Source of the DNA: Victivallis vadensis
Lineage (GTDB): Bacteria > Verrucomicrobiota > Lentisphaeria > Victivallales > Victivallaceae
NCBI RefSeq assembly: GCF_003096415.1
Contig: NZ_QEKH01000041.1
Location: forward strand, 1 to 35,381
Direction of reading: 5' to 3'
Length of the DNA: 35,381 bases
A model generated the notes under the pieces. It was not told the origin of the DNA and did not search any database. It saw nothing but the letters and a program-made list of their open reading frames with translations. This document shows positions 35,265 through 35,381 of this stretch, piece after piece (position 1 is the first letter of the stretch; each line of letters begins with the position of its first letter). Made by a program: the position numbers and the translations under genes.

Positions 35265-35381
35265 AAGCGGATTCCCATATTTCTGATTGATACAGCAATT
35301 GATGGAATGTGCCAACAATTTCCTGCTAATCCGAACAGTCAAATGCCATAAATCTCGGGCTCTGATTTTTTCGGCATTGAA
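35265..35381. other. Right edge, nothing recognised
   Basis: The last 117 bases are AT-rich and show no gene or site. Confidence 0.4.

Overview
The window looks like a piece of chromosome from a GC-rich, strictly anaerobic member of the Lentisphaerota, close to Victivallis. Nothing in it names the species. The assignment rests on three H-X9-DG pseudopilins with near-perfect [17 protein letters not shown] leaders, each paired with a sugar-type regulator and a large glycan-active enzyme, together with a hybrid cluster protein (Hcp). No tRNA, rRNA, CRISPR array, transposase or phage gene was seen.

Layout. 1-1592 (-): start of a large beta-helix surface-type protein that runs off the left edge. 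1628-2062 (-): small unknown gene with its own consensus promoter. 2063-3148: AT-rich palindromes and a MerR regulator. 3271-9668 (-): module 1, GntR/LacI-type regulator, pseudopilin, heparinase II/III-like lyase, then a clan GH-A glycosidase with its own promoter. 9823-11430 (-): YbiT-type ABC-F protein. 11597-17228 (+): module 2, LacI regulator, pseudopilin, 1220-residue exported putative glycosidase. 17269-18688 (+): small secreted or membrane proteins, a tandem purine-rich 120-bp repeat and a strong terminator. 18696-20968 (-): methyltransferase and a GMP synthase without a working glutaminase domain. 21212-24018 (+): nucleoside hydrolase, ribokinase-type kinase and an unknown membrane protein. 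24021-24735: a noncoding fold-back element made of two inverted copies of a structured repeat. 24742-25650 (-): OlsB/GlsB-like N-acyltransferase. 25977-30140 (+): module 3, GntR/LacI-type regulator, pseudopilin with a 396-bp in-frame insert, exported GH-A enzyme. 30154-31716 (-): Hcp. 32171-34513 (+): EF-hand membrane protein. 34585-35264: gene debris (AraC tail and a broken nucleotidyltransferase-like gene).

How the genes work together. The dominant theme is a cassette used three times: one-component sugar regulator, pseudopilin, secreted or cytosolic glycan enzyme, in that order and closely spaced. I infer that each regulator senses a glycan breakdown product and controls a pseudopilin and its partner enzyme. 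The pseudopilins may belong to a secretion or surface-filament apparatus dedicated to glycan capture. The nucleoside hydrolase and sugar kinase salvage ribonucleosides, and they diverge from a GMP synthase that must take ammonia from somewhere other than its own glutaminase site.

The most unusual items are the three-fold cassette, the structured insert splitting the leader of the third pseudopilin, the fold-back element with compensatory hairpin changes (related to part of that insert), and the truncated GMP synthase. All calls come from reading the sequence by eye. Family names are from recognised motifs, not from database searches.
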